Shown here: in pieces, positions 34,936 through 43,124 of the stretch
Layout of the letters: every line of letters begins with the position of its first letter
How positions within the stretch are numbered: the stretch's first letter is position 1
Origin: Micromonospora echinofusca
Lineage (GTDB): Bacteria; Actinomycetota; Actinomycetes; Mycobacteriales; Micromonosporaceae
DNA: 64,000 nucleotides
Assembly: GCF_900091445.1 (NCBI RefSeq)
Contig: NZ_LT607733.1
Location: 3,302,501-3,366,500 of the forward strand
Direction of reading: 5' to 3'
Translations under genes and position numbers: made by a program
The notes under the pieces: generated by a model
The model's input: the letters and a program-made list of their open reading frames with translations, nothing else
Told to the model about the DNA's origin: nothing
The model's database searches: none

Positions 34936-36228
34936 TCACGCCGGCGACGCGCCGGGCCGGCCGATCGCGTCCAGCCTGCGGCGCAGCAGGGCCCGCTCCG
35001 GCTCGGTGCCGGCCAGGGCGAGCGCCTCCCGGTACGCCTCGGCGGCCTCGGCGTGCCGGCCGAGGCGGTGCAGCAGGTCGGCCCGGGCGGCCGGGTACGG
35101 GTGGTGGCCCCGCAGCAGCGGCTCGCCGGCCAGCTCGTCCAGCAGCGCCAGGCCCGCCTCCGGGCCGTCGCGCATCGCCACGGCGGCGGCCCGGTTCAGC
35201 GCGACGACCGGGGACGGCGCGAGGGCGAGCAGCACGTCGTAGAGCGCGACGATCTGCGGCCAGTCGGTGGTGGCGAGGTCCGCCGCCTCGACGTGCAGGG
35301 CGGCGATCGCGGCCTGCACCCCGTACGGGCCGGGCGGGCCGCCGGTCAGCGCGACGGGCACCAGGGCGAGGCCCTCGGCGATCATCGGGCGGTCCCAGCG
35401 GCCACGGTCCTGCTCGTCGAGCAGCACCAGCTCGTCGTCGGGGCCGGTGCGGGCGTCGCGGCGGGCGTGGACGAGCAGCATGAGCGCGAGCAGCCCGGCG
35501 ACCTCCCGCTGGGCGGGCAGCAGCCGGCGCAGGATCCGGGCCAGCCGGACGGCCTCCTCGGCGAGGTCGAGCCGTTGCAGGCGAGGGCCCCCGCTGGCCG
35601 CGTAGCCCTCGGTGAAGATCGAGTACACCGCCTGGAGCACCCCCGGCAGCCGTTGCGGCAGCTCGCCCGCCTCGGGGACACGGAACGGGATCCGCGCCTC
35701 GTGGATCTTCTTCTTCGCCCGGGTGATCCGCTTGGCCATCGTCTCCGTCGGCACCAGGAAGGCGCGGGCCACCTCGGGCGTGGTCAGACCGGCCAGGTAG
35801 CGCAGGGTCAGCGCCCCCCGGTCCTCGGCGGCGAGCGCGGGATGGGCGCAGGTGAAGAAGAGCTGGAGCCGCTCGTCCGGCAGCTCGTCACCCGCCCCGG
35901 TGGCGGGGGCGGGGTCCGCGCGGTCCGCCTCCGCCTGGAGGACGGCCAGCCGTACGGCCAGGGCCTGGTCCCGCCGCAGCCGATCGACGGCCCTGCGCCG
36001 CGCCGTGGTCATCAGCCAGGCGCCCGGCCGGGGCGGGACGCCGTCGACCGGCCACCGCGCCAACGCCGTCTCGACGGCCTCGGAGGTGACCTCCTCGGCG
36101 AGGTCGAGGTCGCCGAAGCAGCGGACGAGGGCCGCCAGCAGTCGGCCGCGTTCCTCGCGGAACACGGCCTCCACGACCGCCGCCGGCGCCTCGTCCGTCC
36201 CCCCGTTGCCGGCGGGCGTCACGCCCAC
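34936..36228 (-). CDS. ECF42-type RNA polymerase sigma factor with C-terminal TPR-like extension
   Basis: About 430 residues. Region 2 lies at about 15-80 (DLDLAEEVTSEAVETALARWP), region 4 at about 115-180 (LTLRYLAGLTTPEVARAFLVPTETMAKRI). A long helical extension follows (LARILRRLLPAQREVAGLLALMLL; VALYDVLLALAPSPVVALNRAAAV; ARADLLHRLGRHAEAAEAYREALALAGT). This architecture together with an upstream DGPF/YCII gene defines the ECF42 group, which lacks a classical anti-sigma factor. Start is GTG at 36228, or GTG at 36222; both lie just downstream of the partner's stop region and overlap none of it. The C-terminal extension is thought to control activity. Likely co-transcribed with the YCII gene. 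Confidence 0.9.
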   Translation of the reverse strand: MGVTPAGNGGTDEAPAAVVEAVFREERGRLLAALVRCFGDLDLAEEVTSEAVETALARWPVDGVPPRPGAWLMTTARRRAVDRLRRDQALAVRLAVLQAEADRADPAPATGAGDELPDERLQLFFTCAHPALAAEDRGALTLRYLAGLTTPEVARAFLVPTETMAKRITRAKKKIHEARIPFRVPEAGELPQRLPGVLQAVYSIFTEGYAASGGPRLQRLDLAEEAVRLARILRRLLPAQREVAGLLALMLLVHARRDARTGPDDELVLLDEQDRGRWDRPMIAEGLALVPVALTGGPPGPYGVQAAIAALHVEAADLATTDWPQIVALYDVLLALAPSPVVALNRAAAVAMRDGPEAGLALLDELAGEPLLRGHHPYPAARADLLHRLGRHAEAAEAYREALALAGTEPERALLRRRLDAIGRPGASPA

Positions 36229-36233
36229 CGCGC

Positions 36234-36584
36234 TCAGCCCGCGAAGTCGGCGACCGGCCGGACCACGACGGAGCCGCCCGCGCGCGCACCGGGGCAGCGC
36301 GCCGCCCAGTCGAGCGCGACGTCGAGGTCCGGCACGTCGATCACGTAGAAACCGCCGAGGATCTCGCGGGTCTCGGCGAACGGCCCGTCCGTGACGGTCC
36401 GCCTGCCGTCCGGGCCGACCCGGACCGTGGTGGCGGTGACCAGGTCGGCCAGCGACTCGCCGGAGACGAGGATCCCCGCCTCGCGCACCTGCTTGTCGTA
36501 CGCCATCCAGTCCCCGACCTCGCAGCCGGCGGCGCCGCCGTCCCCGTCGACCGCCCCCGCGTTGATGAGCAACATGTACTTCAC
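36234..36584 (-). CDS. YCII-related DGPF-motif protein, ECF42 partner
   Basis: A 116-residue single-domain protein of the YCII/dimeric alpha-beta barrel fold. It starts VKYMLLINAG and carries the DGPF signature in TVTDGPFAETREILGGFYVIDV (about 68-88). Start chosen at the GTG preceded by GGGGAG; an upstream ATG would add 32 residues of non-homologous sequence. It sits 5 nt before the sigma gene. DGPF proteins are consistently linked with ECF42 sigma factors; they may be regulated by, or influence, the sigma factor. No enzymatic role is established. Confidence 0.9.
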   Translation of the reverse strand: MKYMLLINAGAVDGDGGAAGCEVGDWMAYDKQVREAGILVSGESLADLVTATTVRVGPDGRRTVTDGPFAETREILGGFYVIDVPDLDVALDWAARCPGARAGGSVVVRPVADFAG

Positions 36585-36691
36585 GATCCCACTCCCCTTC
36601 CGTGTCGCGTCGCCCCTGCCGTTCCGGGCGACGCCGTACGCCATCACTACGGACGGGGCACGGCCGATTGGACATCCCACCCGGAATCTTT

Positions 36692-36726
36692 CCGCGCCGG
36701 GTCCGGCGCGGTCCCGGCTCCCGGGA
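36692..36726 (-). terminator. Double hairpin downstream of the SpoIIE-type gene
   Basis: CCGCGCCGG (36692-36700) faces CCGGCGCGG (36703-36711), and TCCCGG (36712-36717) faces CCGGGA (36721-36726). Two adjacent GC-rich hairpins 13-47 nt past the phosphatase stop on the minus strand. No U-tract, as usual in this GC-rich DNA. They also precede the YCII promoter area. Confidence 0.6.
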
Positions 36727-36738
36727 CGATCCCGCCGG

Positions 36739-38730
36739 TTACGGGCGCGCCCCCTCGTGGGTGGCGTCCGTGCCGGCCTGCGGCAGCAGGTGGCGCAGCC
36801 CGGTCAGCTCCAGTACGGCGTGGGCCGGGCTCTGCGGTGTGGCGGTGACGCGCAGGTGCGCGATGATCCGGTCGACCTCGTGCAGGATCCGCACGCCGGT
36901 GCTGCTCAGGTGGGTGACGGGGGTGAGGTCGATGGTCAGCGGCAGGCTGCCGCCGCGACTGGCCTGCATGATCGCGGCGCGCAGCGCGGGGCCGGTGGCC
37001 AGGTCCACCGGCCCCTGCACCCGCAGCACCCGGCCCGTCGGTGTCTCGACCACGGCGACGGCGAACTCCTCGGCGGCGGTGGCCTGCTTGTGGGGTCCGG
37101 CGGCCTGGGCGGCGGCCACGGTGCTCACCGTGGTCTCCTGGCCGATGTGCCGGTACATGCTGACGGTGGTGCCGGTCTCGGTGTGGCGGACCTCCGCCCG
37201 GTCGACGAGTCCGCGGATCATCGTCAGCCCACGGCCGCGGCCGCCCGGGTCGGCGACCGGCGGGCGCCACCGTCCCTGGTCGGCGCAGCTGACGTGCACG
37301 ACGCCCTGGTGGTCCAGCGTGCCGTGCAGCGTGAACGTCCCCGGCGTACCGCTCGGATAGGCGTGGTCGACGGCGTTGGTGACGGCCTCCCCCGCGGCGT
37401 GCACGAGGTCGCTGGCGTCGGGAGCGCTGGCCCCGATCCGGGCCAGCCAGTCGCCCAGGTGCCGGCGCATCGGGCGCAGCGCCGCCGTCTCGGCGGGCAG
37501 GGTCACGTGCAGGGGCGCGACGGGCTCCGGCAGGAGGTGGGCGGCGAGGAGCGTGGTGTCGTCGCCGAAGCCGCCGCCGGCCAGGGCGAGACGTTCCGTG
37601 ACCAGGGTGCAGATCCGGTCGGGCAGCCGCTGCGGGACGGTCGTGGCCTCGTGCAGGATCGCCCGCCGGGCCCCCGCCGCGGCGTCGGCCAGGATGCGGG
37701 CGCCGTCGTGCAGGTTTCGCCGGGGTCGTTCGATCAGGCCGTCGGTGTAGAGCAGCAGGACGTCGTCGGCCCGCAGCCGGCAGGTGTGGACCGGGGCGGG
37801 ATCGGCTCCGGTGCCCAACGGCCCGGCGGGCGTCAGCGGCAGGTACCGGCCGTCGCCGTTCGGGCCGACGACCAGGGGCGCGGGGTGCGCGTGACTGGCC
37901 ACCTCGAGGATGCCCGTGCCCGGGTCGAGGATCGCGAGGCAGGTGGTGGCCGCCCGGGTCGCGTGGGTGCGGGACGCGAAGTCGTCCAGGACGGCCAGCA
38001 CCCGCGGCAGGTCGCCGCCCGACTGCAACGCCTGCCGGGCGACCGTACGCAGCTGGCCCATGGCGGCCGCGGCGGCGGCGCCGTGCCCGACGACGTCGCC
38101 GACGGTCAGCGCGAGCCGCCCGTCGGGCAGGGGAACGGCGTCGAACCAGTCCCCGCCGGCGACGAGGTCGCTGCTCGCGACGAGGTAGTGCGCGGCGACC
38201 TGGACGTGCGGCAGGACGGGCAGCATGTCGGGCAGGAGGCTGCGTTGCAGCTCCAGGACCAGGCCGACGGCCTGCCGGTAGCGGCGCTCGGCGGCGGCGG
38301 CAGCGGCCTCGGCGGCCTGCCGGGCGGCCACCACGGGGGTCGCGTCGACGGCCTGCACGATCACCCCGCGTACCGAGCCGTCGGGGTTGCGCCAGGGCGC
38401 CATGTCGAACGTGTAGAAGGCCTCCGTCAGCCTGCCGTCGCCGCTGCGGTCGGTCAGGACGCGCTGCTCGTAGCCGTGCGAACGGACGCCGTGCAGGGCC
38501 TGGTCGAGCAGCTCGAAGATGTGCTGGCCGGCGAGTTCCGGCACCGCCGACCGGAAGGGCTCGCCGAGCAGGCCGCTTCGGTCGCCGACGGCGGCGCGTA
38601 CGGCCGGGTTCGCGGCCACCACCCGCAGCTCGGGACCCTCGAAGATCCACACGAATCCGGGCAGCTGCTCGAACCCGTCGAGCACCGCCTGCGGATCGCC
38701 GGAGGACCAGCGTGTACGCGGATCGACCAC
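36739..38730 (-). CDS. PAS - SpoIIE phosphatase - HATPase - STAS regulatory protein
   Basis: A 663-residue single-chain partner-switching regulator that combines all modules of a sigma-B-type cascade. PAS sensor at about 10-130. PP2C/SpoIIE phosphatase at about 160-385 with metal motifs GGDWFDAV (182-189), GDVVGHG (201-207), YTDGLIE (318-324) and FGDDTT (368-373). Anti-sigma-like HATPase at about 415-540 with N-box GEAVTNAVDHAYP and glycine loop GRGRGL. STAS domain at about 555-655 with LSSTGVRIL, whose Ser pair is the likely phosphoryl site. Predicted cytoplasmic, tuning a sigma factor not encoded beside it. ATG is the only sensible start. Convergence of domains in one protein is common in actinobacteria. 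Confidence 0.92.
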   Translation of the reverse strand: MVDPRTRWSSGDPQAVLDGFEQLPGFVWIFEGPELRVVAANPAVRAAVGDRSGLLGEPFRSAVPELAGQHIFELLDQALHGVRSHGYEQRVLTDRSGDGRLTEAFYTFDMAPWRNPDGSVRGVIVQAVDATPVVAARQAAEAAAAAAERRYRQAVGLVLELQRSLLPDMLPVLPHVQVAAHYLVASSDLVAGGDWFDAVPLPDGRLALTVGDVVGHGAAAAAAMGQLRTVARQALQSGGDLPRVLAVLDDFASRTHATRAATTCLAILDPGTGILEVASHAHPAPLVVGPNGDGRYLPLTPAGPLGTGADPAPVHTCRLRADDVLLLYTDGLIERPRRNLHDGARILADAAAGARRAILHEATTVPQRLPDRICTLVTERLALAGGGFGDDTTLLAAHLLPEPVAPLHVTLPAETAALRPMRRHLGDWLARIGASAPDASDLVHAAGEAVTNAVDHAYPSGTPGTFTLHGTLDHQGVVHVSCADQGRWRPPVADPGGRGRGLTMIRGLVDRAEVRHTETGTTVSMYRHIGQETTVSTVAAAQAAGPHKQATAAEEFAVAVVETPTGRVLRVQGPVDLATGPALRAAIMQASRGGSLPLTIDLTPVTHLSSTGVRILHEVDRIIAHLRVTATPQSPAHAVLELTGLRHLLPQAGTDATHEGARP

Positions 38731-38866
38731 AGACGCCTACCCCTTACCCGTGCGCACCACCAGCACCCTGTCATGCCCGCGCCCGCCCCGTCCAATCCAC
38801 CCCGGGGCGGCGTGGCGGCCCCGCCCGCCGACACGCCACGGGCCGCCGGTCGGGGCGGGCAGGTCC

Positions 38867-38896
38867 TTGACCCCGCCGGGTGGCTGGCCGTAGGTT
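38867..38896 (+). promoter_or_regulatory. Candidate housekeeping promoter of the DUF4185 gene
   Basis: TTGACC (38867-38872), 18-nt spacer, TAGGTT (38891-38896). It lies 86 nt before the start codon, in the 251-bp divergent region between the phosphatase and the exported protein. A good -35 and a moderate -10 for the principal actinobacterial sigma factor. Confidence 0.5.
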
Positions 38897-38981
38897 CCAG
38901 CCCTACATCGACATCGGCAACTAGATGTGCGCTTCCCGCGTCCGTGGCCTTCCGGGACCCCGCACGAAGAGGATGGTCACC

Positions 38982-40094
38982 ATGATCTCCCGCCGCTCCC
39001 TGCTCGGCACGGTCGCCGCCGCCGGCGTCGCCACGGCCGTCGCGCCGGTGCTCGCCCCCGGCAAAGCCCAGGCCGCCTCCTGGAAGAAGCGCCTCACCGG
39101 CGCCGACATGTACACCAACCACCGGTGGCGGGTCGCGGGCACCGACCTCGGCATCCCGTACGTGCTGGAGAACGGCTCCATCGGCTACCTCTTCGGCGAC
39201 ACGTTCGACACCCCGTGGCCCGAGGGCCCGCCGCTGCCCAACGACTGGCGCTCGCCGGTGATGCTGCGTTCCGCCGTGCACCCCGGCGCCGCCGGCGGGA
39301 TCGTCTTCGACAGCGCCGCCCGCGTCGCGGGCGACGGTCGGGCCCCGGAGCTGATGCACAACGGCCACCACGGCGTCGGCATCGACGGCCTGCACGAGGT
39401 GACCGTCATCCCCAACGACGGCATCAGCTTCCCGGAGACCGGCCGTCAGCTCATCTCCTACATGAGCATCGAACACTGGAATTCCGCCGGCCCCGCCGGC
39501 CCGGACTGGAAGTCGCGCTACGCCGGCCTGGCCTACAGCGACAACGGCAACGACTTCCGCCGTCTGTCGCTGAAGTGGTGGAACAACGGCACCAACACCG
39601 ACCCGTTCCAGATGTGGACGATGCAGCGCGACGGCGACTGGGTGTACGTCTTCTCCGTGCGCGCCGGCCGCCAGCACGGGCCGATGATGCTGCGCCGGGT
39701 CCGCTGGGACCGGCTGTTCTACCCCGAGTCGTACGAGGGCTGGGGCTGGAACGGCAGCAACTGGGGCTGGGGCCGCCCCTGCACGCCGATCCTGAACGGC
39801 CGCTTCGGCGAGCCCTCGGTGCGGCGGCTCTCCGACGGCACCTGGGTGATGTCGTACCTCAACTGCGCCACCGGCAACATCGTCACCCGCACCGCGGGCG
39901 GCCCGGACCACGTCTGGACGGCGGAGAAGATCCAGGTCACCTCCTGGCAGGAACCCGGTCTCTACGGCGGCTTCATCCACCCGTGGTCCAGCCGGCGAGC
40001 CAACGACCTGCACCTGATGGTCTCGAAGTGGACCAGGACGCCCGACAACCGCAGCACCGCCTACCACGTCAGCCAGTTCGTCGGGTCGGCGTAG
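38982..40094 (+). CDS. Tat-exported DUF4185 protein (putative five-bladed propeller glycan enzyme)
   Basis: 370 residues. The N-terminus ISRRSLLGTVAAAGVATAV with twin Arg, then a hydrophobic stretch and AQA cleavage near residue 31, is a Tat signal. The mature part (TGADMYTNHRWRVAGTDLG; IGYLFGDTFDTPW; SDGTWVMSYLNC) matches DUF4185, a beta-propeller family related to glycoside hydrolases acting on cell-wall or other glycans in actinobacteria. The start at 38982 is preferred over the ATG at 38973 because AGAGGA lies 8 nt upstream of it. Monocistronic, with its own promoter. Confidence 0.85.
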   Translation: MISRRSLLGTVAAAGVATAVAPVLAPGKAQAASWKKRLTGADMYTNHRWRVAGTDLGIPYVLENGSIGYLFGDTFDTPWPEGPPLPNDWRSPVMLRSAVHPGAAGGIVFDSAARVAGDGRAPELMHNGHHGVGIDGLHEVTVIPNDGISFPETGRQLISYMSIEHWNSAGPAGPDWKSRYAGLAYSDNGNDFRRLSLKWWNNGTNTDPFQMWTMQRDGDWVYVFSVRAGRQHGPMMLRRVRWDRLFYPESYEGWGWNGSNWGWGRPCTPILNGRFGEPSVRRLSDGTWVMSYLNCATGNIVTRTAGGPDHVWTAEKIQVTSWQEPGLYGGFIHPWSSRRANDLHLMVSKWTRTPDNRSTAYHVSQFVGSA

Positions 40095-40141
40095 CCAGGC
40101 ACCGCCTCGTCTGACCGACGGCGCCGGGGAAGATGCCGACA

Positions 40142-40166
40142 GCATGTTGGTACGATGCCAACATGC
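40142..40166. promoter_or_regulatory. Operator palindrome for the TetR-controlled ABC exporter operon
   Basis: Arms GCATGTTGG (40142-40150) and CCAACATGC (40158-40166) are perfect over 9 bp. With the flanking pair they extend to an imperfect 11-bp dyad around CGA. It lies 31 nt before the permease start and just upstream of a -10-like TAAAAT (40173-40178). Binding of the TetR protein from the same operon would cover the -35 position, giving autorepression. Confidence 0.75.
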
Positions 40167-40197
40167 AGTCGGTAAAATTGCGCCCCCGGCGGTGGGC

Positions 40198-41325
40198 ATG
40201 TTCCTAGCGGTACGCGAACTGCGGTTCGCCAAGGCCCGGTTCGGCCTGATGGGGGCGGTCATCGCGCTCATCGCGGTGCTGGTGGTGCTGCTGTCGGGGC
40301 TCTCCACGGGCCTGGTGAACGACGGCGTGTCGGGGCTGCAGCGCAGCCCGGCGACCTCGTTCGCCTTCGCCGACGGGGTGCAGCACGATTCGGCGTTCTC
40401 CCGCAGCGTCGTCGACGTCTCCGCGGTCGACTCGTGGAAGGCGCAGCCCGGGGTCGCCGACGCGGCGCCCTTCGGCAACGCGCTGATCAACGCCCGCAGC
40501 GGCTCGGGCGTGGAGATCGACCTCGCGTTGTTCGGCGTGCCCACCGACTCGTTCCTCTCCCCGCCGGTGGCCGAGGGCGCCCGGCTGGGCGCCGCAAACG
40601 GCATCGTGGTGAGCCGGACCGCCATCGAGGCCGGGCTGCGGGTGGGTGACACGGTGACGGTCGACCGGATCGGCACCCGGCTCACGGTGGTGGGCGCCAT
40701 GGCCGAGCAGCACACGTTCGGTCACGTCGACGTGGCCTACCTGCCGCTGCGTGTCTGGCAGGAGATCAAGGCCGGCGTCCGCCCCGGCGAACCCGTCCCG
40801 GGCGGCACCTACGACGAGATCACCGCCGTGGCGGTGCGGGCCGCCGACGGCGCCGAGGTCGACCTGGCGGCCGGTGACCGGGCCGCCGGCACCGAGAGCC
40901 TGTCCCGCACCGAGTCGTACGGCGCCTCGCCCGGATACACCGCCGAGACGTCGACCCTGCGGCTGATCGAGTGGTTCCTCTACGCCATCTCCGCGCTGGT
41001 GGTCGGCGCCTTCTTCACCGTGTGGACCATCCAACGCCGCGCGGAGATCGCCGTGCTGCGGGCCATGGGCGCTCCGACGGGATACCTGCTGCGCGACGGG
41101 CTGGCCCAGGCCTTCGCGTTGCTGCTGCTCGCCGTCGGCGCGGGCGTCGCGGTCGGCACGGCGGCCGGCAGCCTGGTCGGCAGCGGCATCCCGTTCGCGC
41201 TCAGCGCGCCGGCGATCGCGGTGGCCGCCCTCCTCCTGCTCGTCCTCGGCCTGGCCGGAGCGGCCGTGGCCATCGTCCGGATCGCCGCGGTGGATCCGCT
41301 GACCGCACTGGGAGCGAACCGGTGA
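40198..41325 (+). CDS. ABC transporter permease, FtsX/MacB-like
   Basis: 375 residues in the FtsX-family layout: TM1 at about 12-36, a roughly 220-residue extracytoplasmic domain (MacB-PCD-like, with VSRTAIEAGLRVGDTVTV and LTVVGAMAEQHTF), then three TM segments near 262-285, 305-335 and 340-365. The motif RRAEIAVLRAMGAPTGYLLRDG lies before TM3. Start at 40198 (MFLAVRELRFAKARFG) is the family start; the longer frame from 40144 reads through the operator. It is translationally coupled (GTGA) to the ATPase. Such exporters move lipoproteins, peptides or drugs. The substrate is unknown. Confidence 0.88.
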   Translation: MFLAVRELRFAKARFGLMGAVIALIAVLVVLLSGLSTGLVNDGVSGLQRSPATSFAFADGVQHDSAFSRSVVDVSAVDSWKAQPGVADAAPFGNALINARSGSGVEIDLALFGVPTDSFLSPPVAEGARLGAANGIVVSRTAIEAGLRVGDTVTVDRIGTRLTVVGAMAEQHTFGHVDVAYLPLRVWQEIKAGVRPGEPVPGGTYDEITAVAVRAADGAEVDLAAGDRAAGTESLSRTESYGASPGYTAETSTLRLIEWFLYAISALVVGAFFTVWTIQRRAEIAVLRAMGAPTGYLLRDGLAQAFALLLLAVGAGVAVGTAAGSLVGSGIPFALSAPAIAVAALLLLVLGLAGAAVAIVRIAAVDPLTALGANR

Positions 41326-41999
41326 CCGACACCGGCCTGGTCATGCGCGGCGTGAGCCTGCGCTTCGGCGACGGCGACGACACCGTACCGGCCCTGGACG
41401 GCGTCGACCTGACCGTCGCCCCCGGGCAGTTCGTCGCGGTCGTCGGCCCCTCGGGGGCCGGCAAGTCCAGCCTGCTCGCGGTGGCCGGCGGGCTGACCGT
41501 CCCGACGTCGGGCTCGGTCACCCTCGCCGGACGGGACATGACCGTGTCGAGCGCGCGGGCGCGGGCGGCCCTGCGCCGGGAGTTCGTCGGCTTCGTGTTC
41601 CAGTCCGGCAACCTCATCCCCGCGCTGACCGCCGTGGACCAGATCCGGTTGCCGGCCCGCTTCGGCGCTCGCGGCTCCCGGCCCCGCGACGCGATGGCCC
41701 TGCTCGACGAGGTCGGGATGGCCCACAAGGCGAACCGCCGCCCGCACCAGCTCTCGGGTGGCGAACGGCAACGTGTCGGCATCGCCCGTGCCCTGGTCAA
41801 CCGGCCGCGACTACTCTTGGTGGACGAGCCGACCGCCGCCCTCGACCGTGCCCGCAGTCACGAGGTGGTGGAGCTGCTGGCCCGCGAGACCAAGGAGAAC
41901 GACGTCGCCACCGTCATGGTCACCCACGACCACGACGTGCTGCGCCACTGCACGACGGTGTACGAGATGATCGACGGGCGACTGATGCCCGTGGCGTGA
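41322..41999 (+). CDS. ABC transporter ATP-binding protein, LolD/MacB-like
   Basis: 225 residues. Walker A GPSGAGKSS, Q-loop in VFQSGNLIPALT, signature LSGGERQRVGIARAL, Walker B LLLVDEPTAALD, His switch VTHDHD. The LSGGERQRV signature and short size are typical of ATPases that pair with FtsX-type permeases. GTG start overlapping the permease stop (GTGA). Forms the exporter with the upstream permease; the TetR gene follows immediately. Confidence 0.92.
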   Translation: MTDTGLVMRGVSLRFGDGDDTVPALDGVDLTVAPGQFVAVVGPSGAGKSSLLAVAGGLTVPTSGSVTLAGRDMTVSSARARAALRREFVGFVFQSGNLIPALTAVDQIRLPARFGARGSRPRDAMALLDEVGMAHKANRRPHQLSGGERQRVGIARALVNRPRLLLVDEPTAALDRARSHEVVELLARETKENDVATVMVTHDHDVLRHCTTVYEMIDGRLMPVA

Positions 42000-42013
42000 C
42001 GACAGGGGGTTCC

Positions 42014-42595
42014 GTGCCGAAGATCCAGGCGCCCACGGTGGCCGAGCACCGTGCCCGGCAGCGACGGGCGATCCTGGCGGCGGCCCGGGAACTCCTCGCG
42101 GAGAGCGGGGCGCAGGCGCCGAGCCTGGCCGAGGTGGGCAAGCGGACAGGCCTGGCGCGCCCCAGCGTCTACCAGTACTTCAAGTCGCGCGAGGACCTGC
42201 TCAACGCCGTCATCGCCGACATGTTCCCGCAGTGGTCGGCGTACGTCACGCAGCAGATGGACCGGGCCACCGACCCGGGCGGGCGGGTGCTGGCCTACGT
42301 CGAGGCCAACCTGCGGCTCGTGGCGCAGGGCGAGCACGCGGTCATGCGCGGGCTCGCCGCCAGCGTGCCGGGCGCCGTCCTCGCCGAGGAGAGTCGCGTC
42401 CTGCACGACCAGTTGCGTACGCCGCTGGTGGCGGCCCTGGCCGAGCACGGCGCGAGCGACCCGGCCGCCGCGGCGGAACTGGTCCAGGCGGTGGTCTACG
42501 CGTCCTCACAGATGATCGAGAACGGCACCCCGGAAGCCGCCGTGCTCGCCCTCACCCGGGAGCTTCTGGGCCCCTACCTACGACAGCAGGGCTGA
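42014..42595 (+). CDS. TetR family transcriptional repressor
   Basis: 193 residues. The N-terminal helix-turn-helix is SLAEVGKRTGLARPSVYQYFKSREDLLNAV (about 35-65), followed by a short ligand domain. Start chosen at the GTG giving VPKIQAPTVAEHRARQRRAIL, preceded by GGGGG. A GTG at 41996, overlapping the ATPase stop, would add six residues. Third gene of the exporter operon and the likely ligand-responsive repressor acting at the 40142-40166 palindrome. Confidence 0.92.
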   Translation: MPKIQAPTVAEHRARQRRAILAAARELLAESGAQAPSLAEVGKRTGLARPSVYQYFKSREDLLNAVIADMFPQWSAYVTQQMDRATDPGGRVLAYVEANLRLVAQGEHAVMRGLAASVPGAVLAEESRVLHDQLRTPLVAALAEHGASDPAAAAELVQAVVYASSQMIENGTPEAAVLALTRELLGPYLRQQG

Positions 42596-42747
42596 GCGTC
42601 ACCGGTGTCCGGCGGCGACCCGGCGGACCATCCGGCGCGCCGACGGGCTCCCGGGCCGCCAGGAACTCGCGGTGCAGCAGCCGGACCGCCGGACCAGTTC
42701 ACGAACCCGCGCCCCACGTCGCCTCCTCCCACGGCCGGTCGGGCGGC

Positions 42748-43023
42748 TCACCCGCCGACGGCTGGGGTGGTCGTCGCCGGAACTCCGGCTCCGGGCCCGG
42801 TGACGTCGAGGGCGTCGAGCAGACCCAGCAGTCCGGCCAGGACGACGGCCTCGTCGGGTTCCAGCGTGATGCTGCGGGTGGCGTCGGGGTCCTCGTCGTC
42901 GGAGTGGACCAGCTCGCGCCGGCCGCCCGCGTGGTGGGTCACCACCCCGACGCGCACTCCGGCGGCGGTGGTGAACATGCGGCGGGTCCCGATGCCGGGC
43001 AGCGGGGTCAGTTCGACGTCCAT
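42748..43023 (-). CDS. Short protein resembling the N-terminus of cation:proton antiporter regulatory subunits (KhtT-like)
   Basis: 91 residues starting MDVELTPLPGIGTRR, with GVRVGVVTHHAGGRRELVHSDDEDPD, which strongly resembles the N-terminal domain of KhtT-type regulatory subunits. It then has EPDEAVVLAGLLG, but lacks the following TrkA-C/RCK ligand domain. It ends in a Thr/Pro-rich tail. No antiporter gene is adjacent. GGAG sits 7 nt before the ATG. It may be a truncated remnant or a free-standing domain. The 152 bp between it and the TetR gene hold nothing recognisable. Confidence 0.7.
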   Translation of the reverse strand: MDVELTPLPGIGTRRMFTTAAGVRVGVVTHHAGGRRELVHSDDEDPDATRSITLEPDEAVVLAGLLGLLDALDVTGPGAGVPATTTPAVGG

Positions 43024-43124
43024 CGGAAACTCCAGGGGATGCGGGGAGGGCCGGGACGGTTCGGTCCCGGCGCGGTGGGGCGGCGCGGTGGGGCGGGCGC
43101 AGGCCGTGCGGCCGCCCCACCGCC

